Shown here: piece after piece, positions 26,815 to 37,006 of the stretch
Layout: the number at the start of each line of letters is the position of its first letter
Position numbering within the stretch: position 1 is the stretch's first letter
Position numbers and translations under genes: made by a program
Origin: Pseudomonas sp. FP2335
GTDB taxonomy: Bacteria; Pseudomonadota; Gammaproteobacteria; Pseudomonadales; Pseudomonadaceae
Assembly (NCBI RefSeq): GCF_030687535.1
Contig: NZ_CP117437.1
Coordinates: 3,431,501 to 3,495,500 of the forward strand
DNA length: 64,000 nucleotides
Reading direction: 5' to 3'
Notes under the pieces: model-generated
The model's database searches: none
What the model saw: only the letters and a program-made list of their open reading frames with translations
What the model was told of the DNA's origin: nothing

Positions 26815-28617
26815 ATGCTTGACTGGCTGCGCAGCTCCCTGCCCGCCCGGGCCGGGCTGGCGGTGATCCTGATTGCGATCCTGGCGCTTGCCAGTTCCCT
26901 CAGCGCCGGGCTGATTGCCTGGTTCAGCCAGGGCGATGCGGCGGCGGTCAACACCGCCGGCTCAGTGCGCATGGAGACCTACCACCTCAGCTGGAAACTC
27001 GCCGCCGGGGCGCGGCCGGACGAGATCGCCGAGGTCAGCCAGAGCCTGCAGCGGCGCCTCGACAGCCAATCGCTCAAGGCGGTGCTCGAAGACGGCCCCA
27101 ACAGCGCACTGCAGCAGAGTTACCAGCAGATCCAGCAACGCTGGAACGAGGAGCTGCGCCCGGCAGTGATGGGCGGCGATGCGGCGCTGTTCCAGGCGCG
27201 TGCGCCGGCGTTTGTCGAGCAACTGAACCACTTCGTCGCGCTGTTGCAGCAACAGAGCGAGCACAAGCAAGGCTGGCAACAGGCGATCCAGGGGCTGGCG
27301 CTGTTCAGCACCTTGATCATTCTGCTGCTGGGCTTGTACGAATTGCAGTACGGCGTAGTCACGCCCTTGCAGGAGCTGGTGCACGCGACCCGGCGCTTTC
27401 GCGATGGCGACTACAAGACCCGGGTCAATCACCGCTCCGAAGACGAACTCGGCCAACTGGCCCTGAGCTTCAACGCCATGGCCGAAACCATCGAAGCCTC
27501 CCACCGCACCCTGGAAAGCCAGGTGCAGCGCAAGACCCTCAACCTGCAACAAGCCAACGCCGCCCTCGAACTGCTGTACCAGAGCAGCCGCAGCCTGGCC
27601 ACGCGGCTGGCCAACGCCGAGGGCCTGGACGAACTGATCCGGCGCTTCCAGAAACGCCTGCCGGGCCTGCGCCTGTCGCTGTGCCTGCAAGGCCACTTCC
27701 TCGCCCCGGCGCAGCAGATGCTCGCCCTGCACGGCGAACAGAGCCGCAACATCTGCGCGATCGGCGATTGCGCCACCTGCGAACGCCACCACGTCGCGCC
27801 GCCGCAGGTGTTCAGCATCAGCAACCAGGGCGCCGAACTCGGCGAACTCAAGGCACACTTCCTCGACGGCCATGCGCCCCAGGATTGGGAGAAACAACTG
27901 ATCCAGGCCTTGGCCAACCTGATCGGCACCTCGTTGTCCCTCAAGCGCCAGCGCGAGCAGGACCACCGCCTGTTGCTACTGGATGAGCGCACCATCATCG
28001 CCCGCGAACTGCACGACTCCCTGGCCCAGGCGCTGTCCTACATGAAGCTGCAAGTCAGCCGCATGCAGACCCTGATCCGCCGTGGCGAACCGGTCGAGAC
28101 CCTGGCCAACGTCACCGCCGAACTGCGTGACGGGCTCAACAACGCCTATCGCCAGTTGCGCGAATTGCTCACCACGTTCCGCCTGCAAATCCACGACGCC
28201 GGGCTGGTACAAGAGCTGCAAGACACCGCCGAGGAGTTCTCCCGACGCGGCGAGTTCCAGGTGCACCTGCATGTGGACGCGCTGGCCTTCCAGCTTTCAG
28301 CCAGCGAACAGATCCATATGTTGCAGATCACCCGCGAAGCCCTGTCCAACTGCCTGCGGCACGCCCATGCGCAGAACGCCTGGCTGCAACTGCGCCAGGT
28401 CGGCGAGACCGTCAGCCTGAGCATCGAAGACGATGGCCGGGGTTTCTGCGGCGCCGTCGACACCCGCGAACACCACGGCCTGACCATCATGGACGAACGC
28501 GCCCGCAGCCTGCACGGCCACCTCGACATCCAGCCCCGCGAGCCCCAGGGCACACGGGTGCAACTGCGTTTCCAGCCGGAATTTCTCGGCCACTCTCTAC
28601 AAGGCACCGCCCCATGA
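26815..28617 (+). CDS. narX: Nitrate/nitrite sensor histidine kinase NarX
   Basis: A 600-residue sensor kinase: membrane helix 1 (residues ~12-37), periplasmic domain beginning with the ligand-binding P-box (NTAGSVRMETYHL, 46-58), membrane helix 2 (~158-180), HAMP, a central Cys cluster (Cys314, Cys319, Cys322), and a HisKA_3-type H-box ARELHDSL with phosphorylated His400, followed by the ATPase (DDGRGF). It senses nitrate and phosphorylates NarL. ATG 26815 starts the first helix; an in-frame GTG at 26773 is possible. The stop overlaps narL (ATGA). Confidence 0.93.
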   Translation: MLDWLRSSLPARAGLAVILIAILALASSLSAGLIAWFSQGDAAAVNTAGSVRMETYHLSWKLAAGARPDEIAEVSQSLQRRLDSQSLKAVLEDGPNSALQQSYQQIQQRWNEELRPAVMGGDAALFQARAPAFVEQLNHFVALLQQQSEHKQGWQQAIQGLALFSTLIILLLGLYELQYGVVTPLQELVHATRRFRDGDYKTRVNHRSEDELGQLALSFNAMAETIEASHRTLESQVQRKTLNLQQANAALELLYQSSRSLATRLANAEGLDELIRRFQKRLPGLRLSLCLQGHFLAPAQQMLALHGEQSRNICAIGDCATCERHHVAPPQVFSISNQGAELGELKAHFLDGHAPQDWEKQLIQALANLIGTSLSLKRQREQDHRLLLLDERTIIARELHDSLAQALSYMKLQVSRMQTLIRRGEPVETLANVTAELRDGLNNAYRQLRELLTTFRLQIHDAGLVQELQDTAEEFSRRGEFQVHLHVDALAFQLSASEQIHMLQITREALSNCLRHAHAQNAWLQLRQVGETVSLSIEDDGRGFCGAVDTREHHGLTIMDERARSLHGHLDIQPREPQGTRVQLRFQPEFLGHSLQGTAP

Positions 28618-29261
28618 ACACGTCCACTCGCCACCGTATCCTGCTGGTCGACGACCACCCGATGATGCGCCACGGCATGCGCCAGATCCTCGAACTGGAA
28701 GACGACCTGCGCGTCGTCGGTGAAGCCGGCAACGGCCAGGAAGCCCTCGACCAGATCGACGCACTGCAACCGGACTTGGTGCTGCTGGACAACAACATGC
28801 CGCACATGAACGGCCTGGAAACCCTGCGCCGCCTGCGCGCCATGGACTACGCGGGCAAGGTGCTGCTGTTTACCGTGTCCGACGCCGAAGACGACATCCG
28901 CGATGCCCTGCGCCTGGATGCCAATGGCTATCTGCTCAAGGACATGGAACCGGAGCTGGTGGTCGAATTCATCCGCGACGCCCTGCATGGCGCCCTGGTG
29001 ATCAGCCCCGGCTTGACCCGCGTACTGGCCCAGGCACTGCGCTCGCCGCAGCCGCACGCGGCGGTGGAATTGACTGAGCGCGAGCGGCAGGTACTGAGGA
29101 CGATTGCCAGTGGCTACAGCAACAAGGTAATCGGGCATAAGTTGGGGATTACCGAGGGGACGGTGAAGGTGCATGTGAAGAATCTGCTGCACAAGCTGGG
29201 GTTGAGGTCGCGGGTGGAGGCGGCGGTTTGGGCGATGGAGCATTTGCGGCAGGTGGGGTGA
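28614..29261 (+). CDS. narL: Nitrate response regulator NarL
   Basis: A 215-residue response regulator: receiver domain with the acidic pair in VDDHPMM, phospho-Asp in LVLLDNNMP and Lys in LLKD, then a LuxR/GerE HTH (LTERERQVLRTIASGYSNKVIGHKLG, residues ~148-205). Works with NarX; a palindromic NarL-type site lies in the narK1-narX region. Confidence 0.94.
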   Translation: MNTSTRHRILLVDDHPMMRHGMRQILELEDDLRVVGEAGNGQEALDQIDALQPDLVLLDNNMPHMNGLETLRRLRAMDYAGKVLLFTVSDAEDDIRDALRLDANGYLLKDMEPELVVEFIRDALHGALVISPGLTRVLAQALRSPQPHAAVELTERERQVLRTIASGYSNKVIGHKLGITEGTVKVHVKNLLHKLGLRSRVEAAVWAMEHLRQVG

Positions 29262-29274
29262 ACCCAGGCACTGC

Positions 29275-30641
29275 CAATCCCCTGTGGGAGCTGTCGAGCT
29301 TTAGCGAGGCTGCGAAGGCGGTGGCACTGCTGGTGGAGATGTTGGCTGAACCACCGCTTTCGCGGGCAAGCCCGCTCCCACATTTGAGCTGTATTGCTGG
29401 GATGTCAGCGCTCGGCTGGAGATCCCTCTCACACCGCCAATCCCCTGTGGGAGCTGTCGAGCCCTAGCGAGGCTGCGAAGGCGGCGGCACTGCTGGTGGA
29501 GATGTTGGCTGAGCCACCGCTTTCGCGGGCAAGCCCGCTCCCACATTTGAGCTGTGTTGCTGGGATGTCAGCGCTCGGCTGGAGATCCCTCTCACACCGC
29601 CAATCCCCTGTGGGAGCTGTCGAGCCCTAGCGAGGCTGCGAAGGCGGTGGCACTGCTGGTGGAGATGTTGGCTGAACCACCGCTTTCGCGGGCAAGCCCG
29701 CTCCCACATTTGAGCTGTGTTGCTGGGATGTCAGCGCTCGGCTGGAGATCCCTCTCACACCGCCAATCCCCTGTGGGAGCTGTCGAGCCCTAGCGAGGCT
29801 GCGAAGGCGGTGGCACTGCTGGTGGAGATGTTGGCTGAACCACCGCTTTCGCGGGCAAGCCCGCTCCCACATTTGAGCTGTGTTGCTGGGATGTCAGCGC
29901 TCGGCTGGAGATCCCTCTCACACCGCCAATCCCCTGTGGGAGCTGTCGAGCCCTAGCGAGGCTGCGAAGGCGGCGGCACTGCTGGTGGAGATGTTGGCTG
30001 AACCACCGCTTTCGCGGGCAAGCCCGCTCCCACATTTGAGCTGTATTGCTGGGATGTCAGCGCTCGGCTGGAGATCCCTCTCACACCGCCAATCCCCTGT
30101 GGGAGCTGTCGAGCTTTAGCGAGGCTGCGAAGGCGGCGGCACTGCTGGTGGAGATGTTGGCTGAACCACCGCTTTCGCGGGCAAGCCCGCTCCCACATTT
30201 GAGCTGTGTTGCTGGGATGTCAGCGCTCGGCTGGAGATCCCTCTCACACCGCCAATCCCCTGTGGGAGCTGTCGAGCCCTAGCAGGCTGCGAAGGCGGCG
30301 GCACTGTTGGTAGAGGTGTTGGCTGAGCCACCGCTTTCGCGGGCAAGCCCGCTCCCACATTTGAGCTGTGTTGCTGGGATGTCAGCGTTCGGCTGGAGAT
30401 CCCTCTCACACCGCCAATCCCCTGTGGGAGCTGTCGAGCTTTAGCGAGGCTGCGAAGGCGGCGGCACTGCTGGTGGAGATGTTGGCTGAACCACCGCTTT
30501 CGCGGGCAAGCCCGCTCCCACATTTGAGCTGTGTTGCTGGGATGTCAGCGCTCGGCTGGAGATCCCTCTCACACCGCCAATCCCCTGTGGGAGCTGTCGA
30601 GCTTTAGCGAGGCTGCGAAGGCGGCGGCACTGTTGGTAGAG
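29275..30641. repeat. Tandem array 1: 163-bp REP-doublet unit, eight copies plus a partial ninth
   Basis: Units begin (CAATCCCCTGTGGGAG) at 29275, 29438, 29601, 29764, 29927, 30090, 30253, 30415 and 30578. The period is exactly 163 bp except for one 1-bp deletion in the seventh unit (CCCTAGCAGG); the last copy is cut after 64 bp. Each unit has an inverted REP pair, TGTGGGAGC at unit positions 9-17 and GCTCCCACA near 100-108 (GCGGGCAAGCCCGCTCCCACA), then a ~55-bp spacer ending CTCGGCTGGAGATCCCTCTCACACCGC. Short open frames inside are repeat artefacts. Fills the whole narL-to-regulator gap apart from ~110 bp. Confidence 0.95.
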
Positions 30642-30750
30642 GGTGACCGCAGCAACGGATATGGACTCAAGCCCCAGAGGTACTCCTTCAGAGGCATAGC
30701 CGCATTCCCCCAAGGCGCCCTACCCTGATCACCCGCGGAGGCCCCAACCC

Positions 30751-31431
30751 ATGCTCACCCACCCCCAAATCGTACTGACCCTGCGCCGACACCACCTGTT
30801 CAGCCGGCTACCGGAAAAAACCTTCCAGGACGTCTGCACCCTGGCCAACCTCAAGCGCCTGCCCGGCCACACGCCGCTCGTGCATCAGGGCGACCCCGCC
30901 GAGCGTTTCTTCCTGCTGGTCAGCGGCCAGATCAAACTGCACCGCGTCACGGGCGAAGGCCAGGAGCACCTGGTGGAAGTCATCCAACCCGGCCAGACCT
31001 TTGCCGAGGCGCTGCTGTTCACCCAAGCCAAGGCCTACCCGGTCAGCGCCACCGCGCTTAAAGACAGCGTGTTGGTCAGCATCGAAGGCCAGCACTACCG
31101 CCGTGCCCTGGAGGACCAGCCGCAGATCTGCCTGGCGATCCTCGGCAGCATGAGCATCCACCTGCACCAGCGCTTGCAAGACATCGACACCCTGACCCTG
31201 GCCAACGCCAGTCGCCGAGTGATCAATTTCCTGTTCCAGGAGCGCAATGCCGTCAGCGGTGAGGTGGTGCTGCAAGTGCCCAAGCGCCTGGTGGCATCGA
31301 AGCTGGGGATCCAGCCGGAGACCTTTTCAAGGATCCTGCACCGGCTGGTCGAAAGTGGCTTGATCGAGGTGCAGCGGCGCACCATCCGGATCCTGTGCGA
31401 AGAACAGCTGATGGGCTACCAGGCAGGCTGA
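30751..31431 (+). CDS. Second DNR-type Crp/Fnr regulator beside nos
   Basis: A 226-residue Crp/Fnr-family regulator: N-terminal effector domain (HHLFSRLPEKTF...GDPAERFFLLVSGQIKLHR), dimer helix, and HTH with QPETFSRILHR, whose E-S-R recognition pattern is that of FNR/ANR/DNR and predicts TTGAT sites. The N-terminal FNR cysteine cluster is absent, so it is of the heme/NO-responsive DNR kind rather than an O2-sensing ANR. It is clearly diverged from the dnr at 47849. It lies tail to tail with nosL and directly after repeat array 1. GGAGG precedes the ATG. No box is visible upstream. Role in nos control is inferred. Confidence 0.85.
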   Translation: MLTHPQIVLTLRRHHLFSRLPEKTFQDVCTLANLKRLPGHTPLVHQGDPAERFFLLVSGQIKLHRVTGEGQEHLVEVIQPGQTFAEALLFTQAKAYPVSATALKDSVLVSIEGQHYRRALEDQPQICLAILGSMSIHLHQRLQDIDTLTLANASRRVINFLFQERNAVSGEVVLQVPKRLVASKLGIQPETFSRILHRLVESGLIEVQRRTIRILCEEQLMGYQAG

Positions 31432-31432
31432 C

Positions 31433-31948
31433 TCAGTGCCCGCTGTGGGCCATGCCTGCCGGTTGCTGCAACAGCGCCAGGTCAATTTCGGCAAACCGCA
31501 GCACGCGCCCACCCGTATCCGCCGCGACCTTTTGCGCCTTGGCCTCATCGGCGAACGACGCCAGCACCACCCCCATCGCGCCCTTGAGCCCGGTGCCGAT
31601 CACATAAAACGCCGTGCGCGCATCGATCAGCTGCGTGTCGTCCGGTGCATCCCAGTGGCTGCGCCCCATGTCATGCACATACAGCTTGGCCGTGTCGTGG
31701 TGGTTTTCCGGCTGCAACCACCAGCCGAGCATTTCGGCGGTGGAGCAGAACTTCTTCACCCCGTCGCGCTCCACCACCTGGCCCTTGGGCCCGGGGAATT
31801 CGCTGATGACCATGCCGCACACATGACACTCATCATTGGGATGAAACGCCACCGGTGCATCGGTGAAGCTCGACTCTGGCGCCTTGTCGCACGCCGCCAG
31901 CACCAGGCCGGCCAACAGCGCCGCCATTACCCGTGTTTTTACACCCAT
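31433..31948 (-). CDS. nosL: Copper chaperone lipoprotein NosL
   Basis: A 171-residue outer-membrane-type lipoprotein that delivers Cu(I) for N2O reductase assembly. Signal and lipobox VLAAC, then the metal-binding CHVCGM motif (residues ~41-46), and the NosL core (GRSHWDAPDDTQLIDARTAFYVIG). Ends in a His-bearing tail (MAHSGH). GGAG lies 9 nt before ATG 31948. Last gene of the nos operon. Confidence 0.92.
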   Translation of the reverse strand: MGVKTRVMAALLAGLVLAACDKAPESSFTDAPVAFHPNDECHVCGMVISEFPGPKGQVVERDGVKKFCSTAEMLGWWLQPENHHDTAKLYVHDMGRSHWDAPDDTQLIDARTAFYVIGTGLKGAMGVVLASFADEAKAQKVAADTGGRVLRFAEIDLALLQQPAGMAHSGH

Positions 31949-31978
31949 AAACGTGACTCCAGCCGTCATAAGAATTCT

Positions 31979-32809
31979 TCAGGTCGCGCGCCGTTTGAAC
32001 AAGCCATAGGCCAGCGCCAGCGGTACGCCGACCCACGCCAGCAGGCATGCCCATAACACTGGCGCCGGCACATCGAGGTCGCTGCCCAGGGCCATGACCC
32101 CGACCGATGCAGTCCCCGTGTCGAAGCCCGCGAGGTTGATCAGCCGATACACATCGGTGGGGTTGAACAGCAGCAACCACGGCAAGCCCTGAGGGTTGAA
32201 TTGACCTTTGCTCAGCACCAGCAAGGCGAGCAAACCGAGGTCGAACACCAGTACAAAGAAGAACCACACGCCCAGCGCCAGGCCGGCGGCGGTGGATTTT
32301 TCTGCGCAGAGGCTGCTCAGCGCGTAGGCCAGGCCGAGAAAACCCCAGCCCAGCAATGTCGAGGTCAGCATGAAGCGGCCGAACGCCCAGAGCAGCAGGC
32401 CCAGTTCAACGTCATCCACCAACAGCGCAATGGCGAACATCGCGCAACCAAAGCCGATCACGGTGGCCAGGGCCAGGATCAGCCCATGCCCGACAAACTT
32501 GCCCAACAGGATCTGCCCGCGTCCCAGCGGGTAAGTGAGCAGCAGCAACAAGGTGCCGCTTTCGTCTTCGCCGACAATGGCGTCGTAGGCCAGCAACAAC
32601 GCGATCAGCGGCATCAGGAAAGTCGCCAGGCTGGCCAGGCTGGCGATGGTCGCCGGGATCGACGTGAAGCCCAATTGCCCGGCGGCGGCCGCGCCAAGCC
32701 AGGCGATACCGATGGCCAATACTGCGAACAACAGGCTGATCGCCAACAACCAGCGGTTGCGCAGGCCGTCGCCAAACTCTTTGCGGGCCAGGTTCCAGAC
32801 TGCGTTCAT
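31979..32809 (-). CDS. nosY: ABC-type permease NosY
   Basis: A 276-residue membrane protein with six to seven helices ([44 protein letters not shown] is the typical ABC-2 segment). It forms the NosDFY complex needed for maturation of the CuZ site of NosZ. Overlaps nosF by 4 nt. Confidence 0.93.
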   Translation of the reverse strand: MNAVWNLARKEFGDGLRNRWLLAISLLFAVLAIGIAWLGAAAAGQLGFTSIPATIASLASLATFLMPLIALLLAYDAIVGEDESGTLLLLLTYPLGRGQILLGKFVGHGLILALATVIGFGCAMFAIALLVDDVELGLLLWAFGRFMLTSTLLGWGFLGLAYALSSLCAEKSTAAGLALGVWFFFVLVFDLGLLALLVLSKGQFNPQGLPWLLLFNPTDVYRLINLAGFDTGTASVGVMALGSDLDVPAPVLWACLLAWVGVPLALAYGLFKRRAT

Positions 32810-33714
32810 AAGGCGACCTCCCCGCTGTTGAGGTAGTGGCGATAGATGTCCTCCAGGGACGGCGGCAAAAGCTCCACGTCGCTGGGGCTGTCCAGCACCA
32901 GCAACTGGCGCAGCAGGTCCATCTTGTCGTTCGCGTGCGCCGCCACTTGCAGGCCACCTGGGCCCCAGGTCTGGGTGACATGCCCGGCGGCGCTCCAGCG
33001 CTGTTGCAACATGTCCGGGCGTTGCAGGCCACGGCTGCGGATCAGCGTCGGCAACCCGGCCTCGGCACGCAATTGCGCGAGACTGCCCAGTGCGAGCAGA
33101 CGGCCTTGGGTGAGGATCGCGGCGCGGTTGATATGCGCCTCCACGCCCGGCAACACGTGGGAGCACAGGATGATGCTGGTACCGCCCTCGCGCAGGCGGT
33201 CGAGCAAACCGTACAGGTCCTGGGTGGCGACCGGATCAAGGCCGACGGTGGGTTCGTCGAGCAGCAACAGGCGGGGTTCACCCAGCAGCGCCTGGGCCAG
33301 CCCAAGGCGCTGGCGCATGCCTTTGGAGTAGGTCTTGACCCGCCGCTCGGCCGCTGCGCCCAGGCCGACGTCGTGCAGCAGGCGGTCGACCTGATGCAGC
33401 GGCGCGCCCTTGAGCCGAGCGAAATGACGCAAGGTTTCGAGGCCGCTCAACTGCGCATAGAAGGTCACGTTTTCCGGCAGATAGCCGAGCATGCGCCGTA
33501 CCCGGGGATCGCTCGGCGCGCGGCCGAAGACCCGCACCTGCCCTGCGCCGGGCTGCAATAAGCCCAGCACCAGTTTCATCGCGGTGGTCTTGCCCGCGCC
33601 GTTATGCCCGAACAGGCCCAGCACTTCGCCGGGAGCCAGGCTCAGGTTCAAATCGTGCAGCACCGCCGTGCGCCCATAACGCTGGGTGACGCCTTCGATC
33701 TCGACGACGTTCAT
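32806..33714 (-). CDS. nosF: ABC-type ATPase NosF
   Basis: A 302-residue ATPase of the NosDFY complex. Walker [10 protein letters not shown] (residues 36-44), signature [13 protein letters not shown], Walker B LLLLDEPT, and H-loop SHVL are intact. Start ATG 33714 (MNVVEIEG) matches homologues; an adjacent ATG at 33717 overlaps the nosD stop. Confidence 0.94.
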   Translation of the reverse strand: MNVVEIEGVTQRYGRTAVLHDLNLSLAPGEVLGLFGHNGAGKTTAMKLVLGLLQPGAGQVRVFGRAPSDPRVRRMLGYLPENVTFYAQLSGLETLRHFARLKGAPLHQVDRLLHDVGLGAAAERRVKTYSKGMRQRLGLAQALLGEPRLLLLDEPTVGLDPVATQDLYGLLDRLREGGTSIILCSHVLPGVEAHINRAAILTQGRLLALGSLAQLRAEAGLPTLIRSRGLQRPDMLQQRWSAAGHVTQTWGPGGLQVAAHANDKMDLLRQLLVLDSPSDVELLPPSLEDIYRHYLNSGEVAL

Positions 33715-34979
33715 CATGCAGGTTCCTTGTGGTTGGGGGCTTGCATCAAGGGGTGGCTGTCCATCACCCCGGGCGACTTCATCACCGGAAATGCACGTTG
33801 CACCCAACGCAACAGCTCGATGCCAGGACTGTTCATCAACAGGCGCACCTGGGGGTACAACCACAGCAGGCGGTCGACGTTGTCGTTGGGCTCGTAGACC
33901 ACATCGCCGAGGCCATCGCCGTTGCGGTCCCAGCCCAGGTAGTCGCTCCAGAAATTGCCACGGCCGTCGGCCGACCATTCCTGCAAGCGTGTGGCCACGT
34001 ACTTGACCTGGCGGCGGTTGCCGATAAAGGCGTTGCCGGCGATGCGGTTGTCTTCCGAGCCGGCCGTGAGGTGAATGCCCACGGCGCTGCGCTCGAAGCG
34101 GTTGTGTTCGATGCGGTTGAACAGCGAGTTATAGATAAACAGCGCCTTGCCTTCGCCGCCGGTGATCATGCTGTCGCCGGTGGAACCGTCGCGCACGTCG
34201 CTGACGAGGTTGTCCTGCAAGGTGGAATAGGTGATGTAGTTCATCAGGATCCCGTAGTTCTGGTCCTGCTCGGAGCGGTTGCCGATCACCGTGAGCTTGC
34301 GGCTTTGCATCAGCGCATAGCCGGTGCGGGTGCGGCGGGTGGTGTTGCCGAGTACCTGGTTGTCGTTGGCGAACATGTAGTGGATGCCGTAACGCAGGTC
34401 TTCGAGGGTGTTGCCTTGCAGCAGGTTGCCGTTGGAGGTGTCGATGTAGATACCGTCGCGGGCCTCGCGCACCTGGTTGCCAATGACCCGAGCACCGTGC
34501 ACCGCGTACAAGTGGATGCCGTTGCCTCGGTCCTGGGAACGCAGCAGCGGGTCGCCCTGGATGCGGTTGTCGATCAGGCTCACGTCGGCGGTGCCGTCGA
34601 CCCAGATGCCAAAGCCTGGACCTTGCAGGTAGTTGCCGCGCAGTTGTGTGCGCTGGGCCTGGGGCTGGATGAAGACCGCGGCGTTCATCGCGGTGAGGTC
34701 GCGGCCCCAGTCGAGGAAAGTGCAGCCCTGCACGCTGACGTCAGGGGCGCTGATGATCAGGCCGTTGCCCTGTCCTTCGGCCTGGAAGATGGCGTCGGGG
34801 GCGCAGGTGAGTTGCATCGGCTGGTCGATGCTGAACGAGCCACGGTATTCGCCGGCGGGCAGGCGCCAGTGCTGTTCGCCGTCGGGTTGCAGCGGCAAGT
34901 CGGTGAGTGGCCGCACAGCGGCGGCCGCCTGGGCCGAAAACAATCCCAGCGCCAGCAAGACGAGAAGTGATCGAGCCAC
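33714..34979 (-). CDS. nosD: Periplasmic copper-site maturation protein NosD
   Basis: A 421-residue periplasmic beta-helix (CASH/NosD repeat) protein. After a signal sequence ([19 protein letters not shown]) come repeated parallel-beta motifs ([35 protein letters not shown]). It works with NosF and NosY to build the CuZ centre. I chose the GTG at 34977-34979, because it gives a normal signal peptide; extension upstream runs through a REP hairpin. Confidence 0.9.
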   Translation of the reverse strand: MARSLLVLLALGLFSAQAAAAVRPLTDLPLQPDGEQHWRLPAGEYRGSFSIDQPMQLTCAPDAIFQAEGQGNGLIISAPDVSVQGCTFLDWGRDLTAMNAAVFIQPQAQRTQLRGNYLQGPGFGIWVDGTADVSLIDNRIQGDPLLRSQDRGNGIHLYAVHGARVIGNQVREARDGIYIDTSNGNLLQGNTLEDLRYGIHYMFANDNQVLGNTTRRTRTGYALMQSRKLTVIGNRSEQDQNYGILMNYITYSTLQDNLVSDVRDGSTGDSMITGGEGKALFIYNSLFNRIEHNRFERSAVGIHLTAGSEDNRIAGNAFIGNRRQVKYVATRLQEWSADGRGNFWSDYLGWDRNGDGLGDVVYEPNDNVDRLLWLYPQVRLLMNSPGIELLRWVQRAFPVMKSPGVMDSHPLMQAPNHKEPA

Positions 34980-35010
34980 GGCGATACCCCATGAATGAAA
35001 GACGACCCGG

Positions 35011-35052
35011 TGTGGGAGCAAGGCTTGTGTGGGAGCAAGCCCGCTCCCACAC
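35011..35052. repeat. REP hairpin between nosZ and nosD
   Basis: A perfect 10-bp stem GTGTGGGAGC / GCTCCCACAC (35027-35036 and 35043-35052) with a 6-nt loop, preceded by another TGTGGGAGC half (35011-35019). It sits in the middle of the nos transcript and may stabilise nosRZ mRNA or lower nosDFYL expression. Confidence 0.7.
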
Positions 35053-35093
35053 AAGCCACGCGCCTGGATTGGCCCAGTGGTGGTGCTCTGCGT

Positions 35094-36995
35094 TCAGGCA
35101 GGCTCGACTTTCATGCGCCCCACCATCTCCATATGCAGTGCATGGCAGAACCAGCTGCAGTAGTACCAATGCAGCCCCGGCTTGTCGGCGATAAAGGTGA
35201 TTGACGAAGTCTGCTGCGGGCTGATCTCCATGCTCACGCCGTGGTTGACCATCACAAAACCGTGGGTCACGTCCTCGATCATGTCGATATTGGTGATGGT
35301 CACCGTGACTTCATTGCCTTGCTTAACCGTGAACTCCGAGAGCCCATAGGCCGGGGCCATGGAGGTCATGTACACGCGCACCTTGTTGCCGTCGCGGATC
35401 ACCTTGCTGTCGGTTTCCAGGTTGATGCCGTCCTTTTTGGCCAGTGCCACGGTCTCGGCGAAAAACGGGTCGTTGCGCTCCCAGATCTTTTTCGGGTTGA
35501 TCTGGTCACGCCGCGCCATCACGCAGTCGTGGGGTTCGGCAAAGGCCGGGCCGTCGTGGACCAGTTTCATCTCCTCGCCGGAGATGTCGATCAACTGGTC
35601 GTTCTCCGGGTGCAGTGGGCCGGTGGGCAGGAAGCGGTCCTTGGAGAACTTGCTCAGCACCATCAGCCACTGGCCATCGGCGTCGCGGGTTTCGGTGAGC
35701 GAGGCGTGGTTGTGACCGGGCTGGTAGTGCACGTCGAGTTTCTGCTTGATGTAGTCGACCTTCTCGCCACCGTAGGCGCGGATCGCCTTGGCGATGTCCC
35801 ACTTGACCACCTGGCTGTCGATAAACAACGTGGTGTAAGCGTTGCCGCGCCCGTCGTAGGTGGTGTGCAACGGGCCCAGGCCCAGTTCCGGCTCACCCAC
35901 CACCACGCCGCGCGGGTCGCTGATCTTGCCGTTGAACAGGTCGTCGAGCTTGTCGATGGCGATGATGGTGCAGGTGGGCGACAGCTTGCCGTTGGCGATG
36001 AAGTACTTGCCGTCCGGCGAGGTGTTGCAGCCATGGGGGTTTTTCGGCACCGGGATATAGCGGGTGAATTCGCTGTCCTTGCCGTCCAGCGATTTGCGCC
36101 CATCCACCACCGGCACCTTGGCGCCGTCGACGCTGATGAACTTGCCGGCCTTGATCGCCGCCTCGATGCGCGGGATGTTGAACACCACCACCCAGTCGCG
36201 CTCGTTGCGCATCATGCCGGCCAGGTCAGTGGCCTTTTCCGAGTTGTAGCAGGTAGCGGCTGCGTATTTGCCGGTGTAGTCCATGTCGGCGTTGTCGAGG
36301 TTGCCGTCGACGATGACCTGGAAGGCCATCTCCATTTTCTCGGCGTCGATGGCGTTGAACATGGTGAAGCTGTTGCGATCCTGCAGGTCGAAATTCTTGC
36401 CGTCATTGGGGTGCGGAATGATGAACTCGGCGTTGCAGAACACGTACTTGGTGTACGGTACCTTTTGCAGGCGCAGGCCGTGGATGGCCTGGGCATTGGG
36501 CACGGTGAGGATCTTGTCGCACTTCATGATGTCCAGGCGGATGCGTGCGACCCGGGTGTTGGCCTTGTCGTTGATAAACAGGTATTTGCCGTCGTACTTG
36601 CCGTCGGTGGTGGACAGGTGCGGGTGATGGCAATCGCCGTTCGGGTACTTGGCGCCCTCCCCCAGGATGCGCTTGCTTTCGTTGGTCAGCCCCCAGCCGG
36701 TGGCGGCGTCGATATTGAACACCGGGATACGCATCAGCTCGCGCATCGACGGGATGCCGAGCACGCGCACTTCGCCCTGGTGGCCGCCGCTCCAAAAGCC
36801 GTAATAGTCGTCGAGCTGGCCCGGTTCCACATGGATTTTCGCCTTGGCGTCCTTGGCCGCCGCCGCAAAGGATTCACGGGTAAACACCGTGCCGCCAAGG
36901 GCCGAAGCCCCGGCCAAGACCGCGCCGGTCACCGCACCGCTGCCGAGGAAACCGCGCCGGGTCAGGCCGTCGTGCTTTTCGTCTGTGTCGTTCAT
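35094..36995 (-). CDS. nosZ: Nitrous oxide reductase NosZ
   Basis: A 633-residue periplasmic copper enzyme reducing N2O to N2. Tat signal peptide [11 protein letters not shown] (residues ~12-22), seven-bladed propeller with CuZ histidines (DCHHPH and others), and the C-terminal cupredoxin CuA site [12 protein letters not shown]. Clade I by its Tat signal. AAGGAG precedes the ATG. It directly follows nosR (11 nt). Confidence 0.97.
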   Translation of the reverse strand: MNDTDEKHDGLTRRGFLGSGAVTGAVLAGASALGGTVFTRESFAAAAKDAKAKIHVEPGQLDDYYGFWSGGHQGEVRVLGIPSMRELMRIPVFNIDAATGWGLTNESKRILGEGAKYPNGDCHHPHLSTTDGKYDGKYLFINDKANTRVARIRLDIMKCDKILTVPNAQAIHGLRLQKVPYTKYVFCNAEFIIPHPNDGKNFDLQDRNSFTMFNAIDAEKMEMAFQVIVDGNLDNADMDYTGKYAAATCYNSEKATDLAGMMRNERDWVVVFNIPRIEAAIKAGKFISVDGAKVPVVDGRKSLDGKDSEFTRYIPVPKNPHGCNTSPDGKYFIANGKLSPTCTIIAIDKLDDLFNGKISDPRGVVVGEPELGLGPLHTTYDGRGNAYTTLFIDSQVVKWDIAKAIRAYGGEKVDYIKQKLDVHYQPGHNHASLTETRDADGQWLMVLSKFSKDRFLPTGPLHPENDQLIDISGEEMKLVHDGPAFAEPHDCVMARRDQINPKKIWERNDPFFAETVALAKKDGINLETDSKVIRDGNKVRVYMTSMAPAYGLSEFTVKQGNEVTVTITNIDMIEDVTHGFVMVNHGVSMEISPQQTSSITFIADKPGLHWYYCSWFCHALHMEMVGRMKVEPA

Positions 36996-37006
36996 GGGTT
37001 GCTCCT

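Noticed and set aside
29275..30641. About a dozen overlapping open frames of ~80 codons on both strands
   Set aside because: They recur at the 163-bp period of a tandem REP repeat and exist only because the unit has few stops; no ribosome sites and no sensible protein.
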